Shown piece by piece: positions 5,649 through 5,725 of a stretch of DNA of 5,725 bases. This DNA comes from Chryseobacterium sp. Lineage in GTDB: Bacteria; Bacteroidota; Bacteroidia; Flavobacteriales; Weeksellaceae. The first letter of the stretch is position 1. The number at the start of each line of letters is the position of its first letter. Below the pieces are notes generated by a model that saw only the letters and a list, made by a program, of their open reading frames with translations, was not told where the DNA came from and searched no databases. The translations under genes and the position numbers were made by a program. The DNA lies in assembly GCA_030146295.1 (NCBI GenBank), contig JASLCD010000220.1, positions 1-5,725 on the forward strand, in the 5' to 3' direction.

Positions 5649-5725
5649 TTCTTTCTGAAATATTTTGGAATAAAAATTGTTAAGGTTGAATTATTAACAC
5701 TCAAACTATGAAAGTTACACATCTA

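Noticed and set aside
5603..5722. Longer start of the lipoprotein gene on the - strand
   Set aside because: It would put about 40 residues before a textbook MKK lipoprotein signal peptide and span the AT-rich promoter region.

Overview
The window looks like a Bacteroidota chromosome, most likely a flavobacterium of the Chryseobacterium/Weeksellaceae type. The reasons are the AT-rich sequence, the lack of clear Shine-Dalgarno sites, several matches to the Bacteroidota -7 promoter element (TAnnTTTG), short lipoproteins with an LVSC/FQSC lipobox, and a DUF4251-type lipoprotein. The genus is an inference from general similarity; no marker gene is present to settle it.

Left part (12-3219, + strand): a compact run of four genes, namely an RtcB-family RNA ligase, a small nucleotidyltransferase-fold protein, the release-factor homologue PrfH (with an intact GGQ), and a short TPR protein. 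The last three are spaced by 1 bp or overlap. RtcB and PrfH form a known pair: PrfH releases the peptide from ribosomes whose 16S rRNA has been cut in the decoding centre (colicin E3-like damage), and RtcB reseals the cut. Here the pair is separated by an uncharacterised nucleotidyltransferase and followed by a TPR protein, so this is a plausible four-component ribosome rescue-and-repair cassette. This is the most interesting part of the window. A perfect 14-bp inverted repeat lies between rtcB and the nucleotidyltransferase gene, and a strong 15-bp hairpin ends the run at 3239-3272.

Middle part (3264-3865, - strand): two tandem, closely related genes for small lipoprotein c-type cytochromes, each with one CXXCH. 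They converge on the repair operon and share its bidirectional terminator.

Right part (4065-5725): a MeaB/ArgK-type G3E-like P-loop GTPase (chaperone of methylmalonyl-CoA mutase) on the + strand, behind a good Bacteroidota promoter that would make its mRNA nearly leaderless. It converges on a DUF4251-type lipoprotein gene on the - strand, with the two stop codons overlapping by 4 bp. The mutase genes are not in the window. The three blocks (RNA repair, cytochromes, MeaB/lipoprotein) show no obvious functional link to each other.
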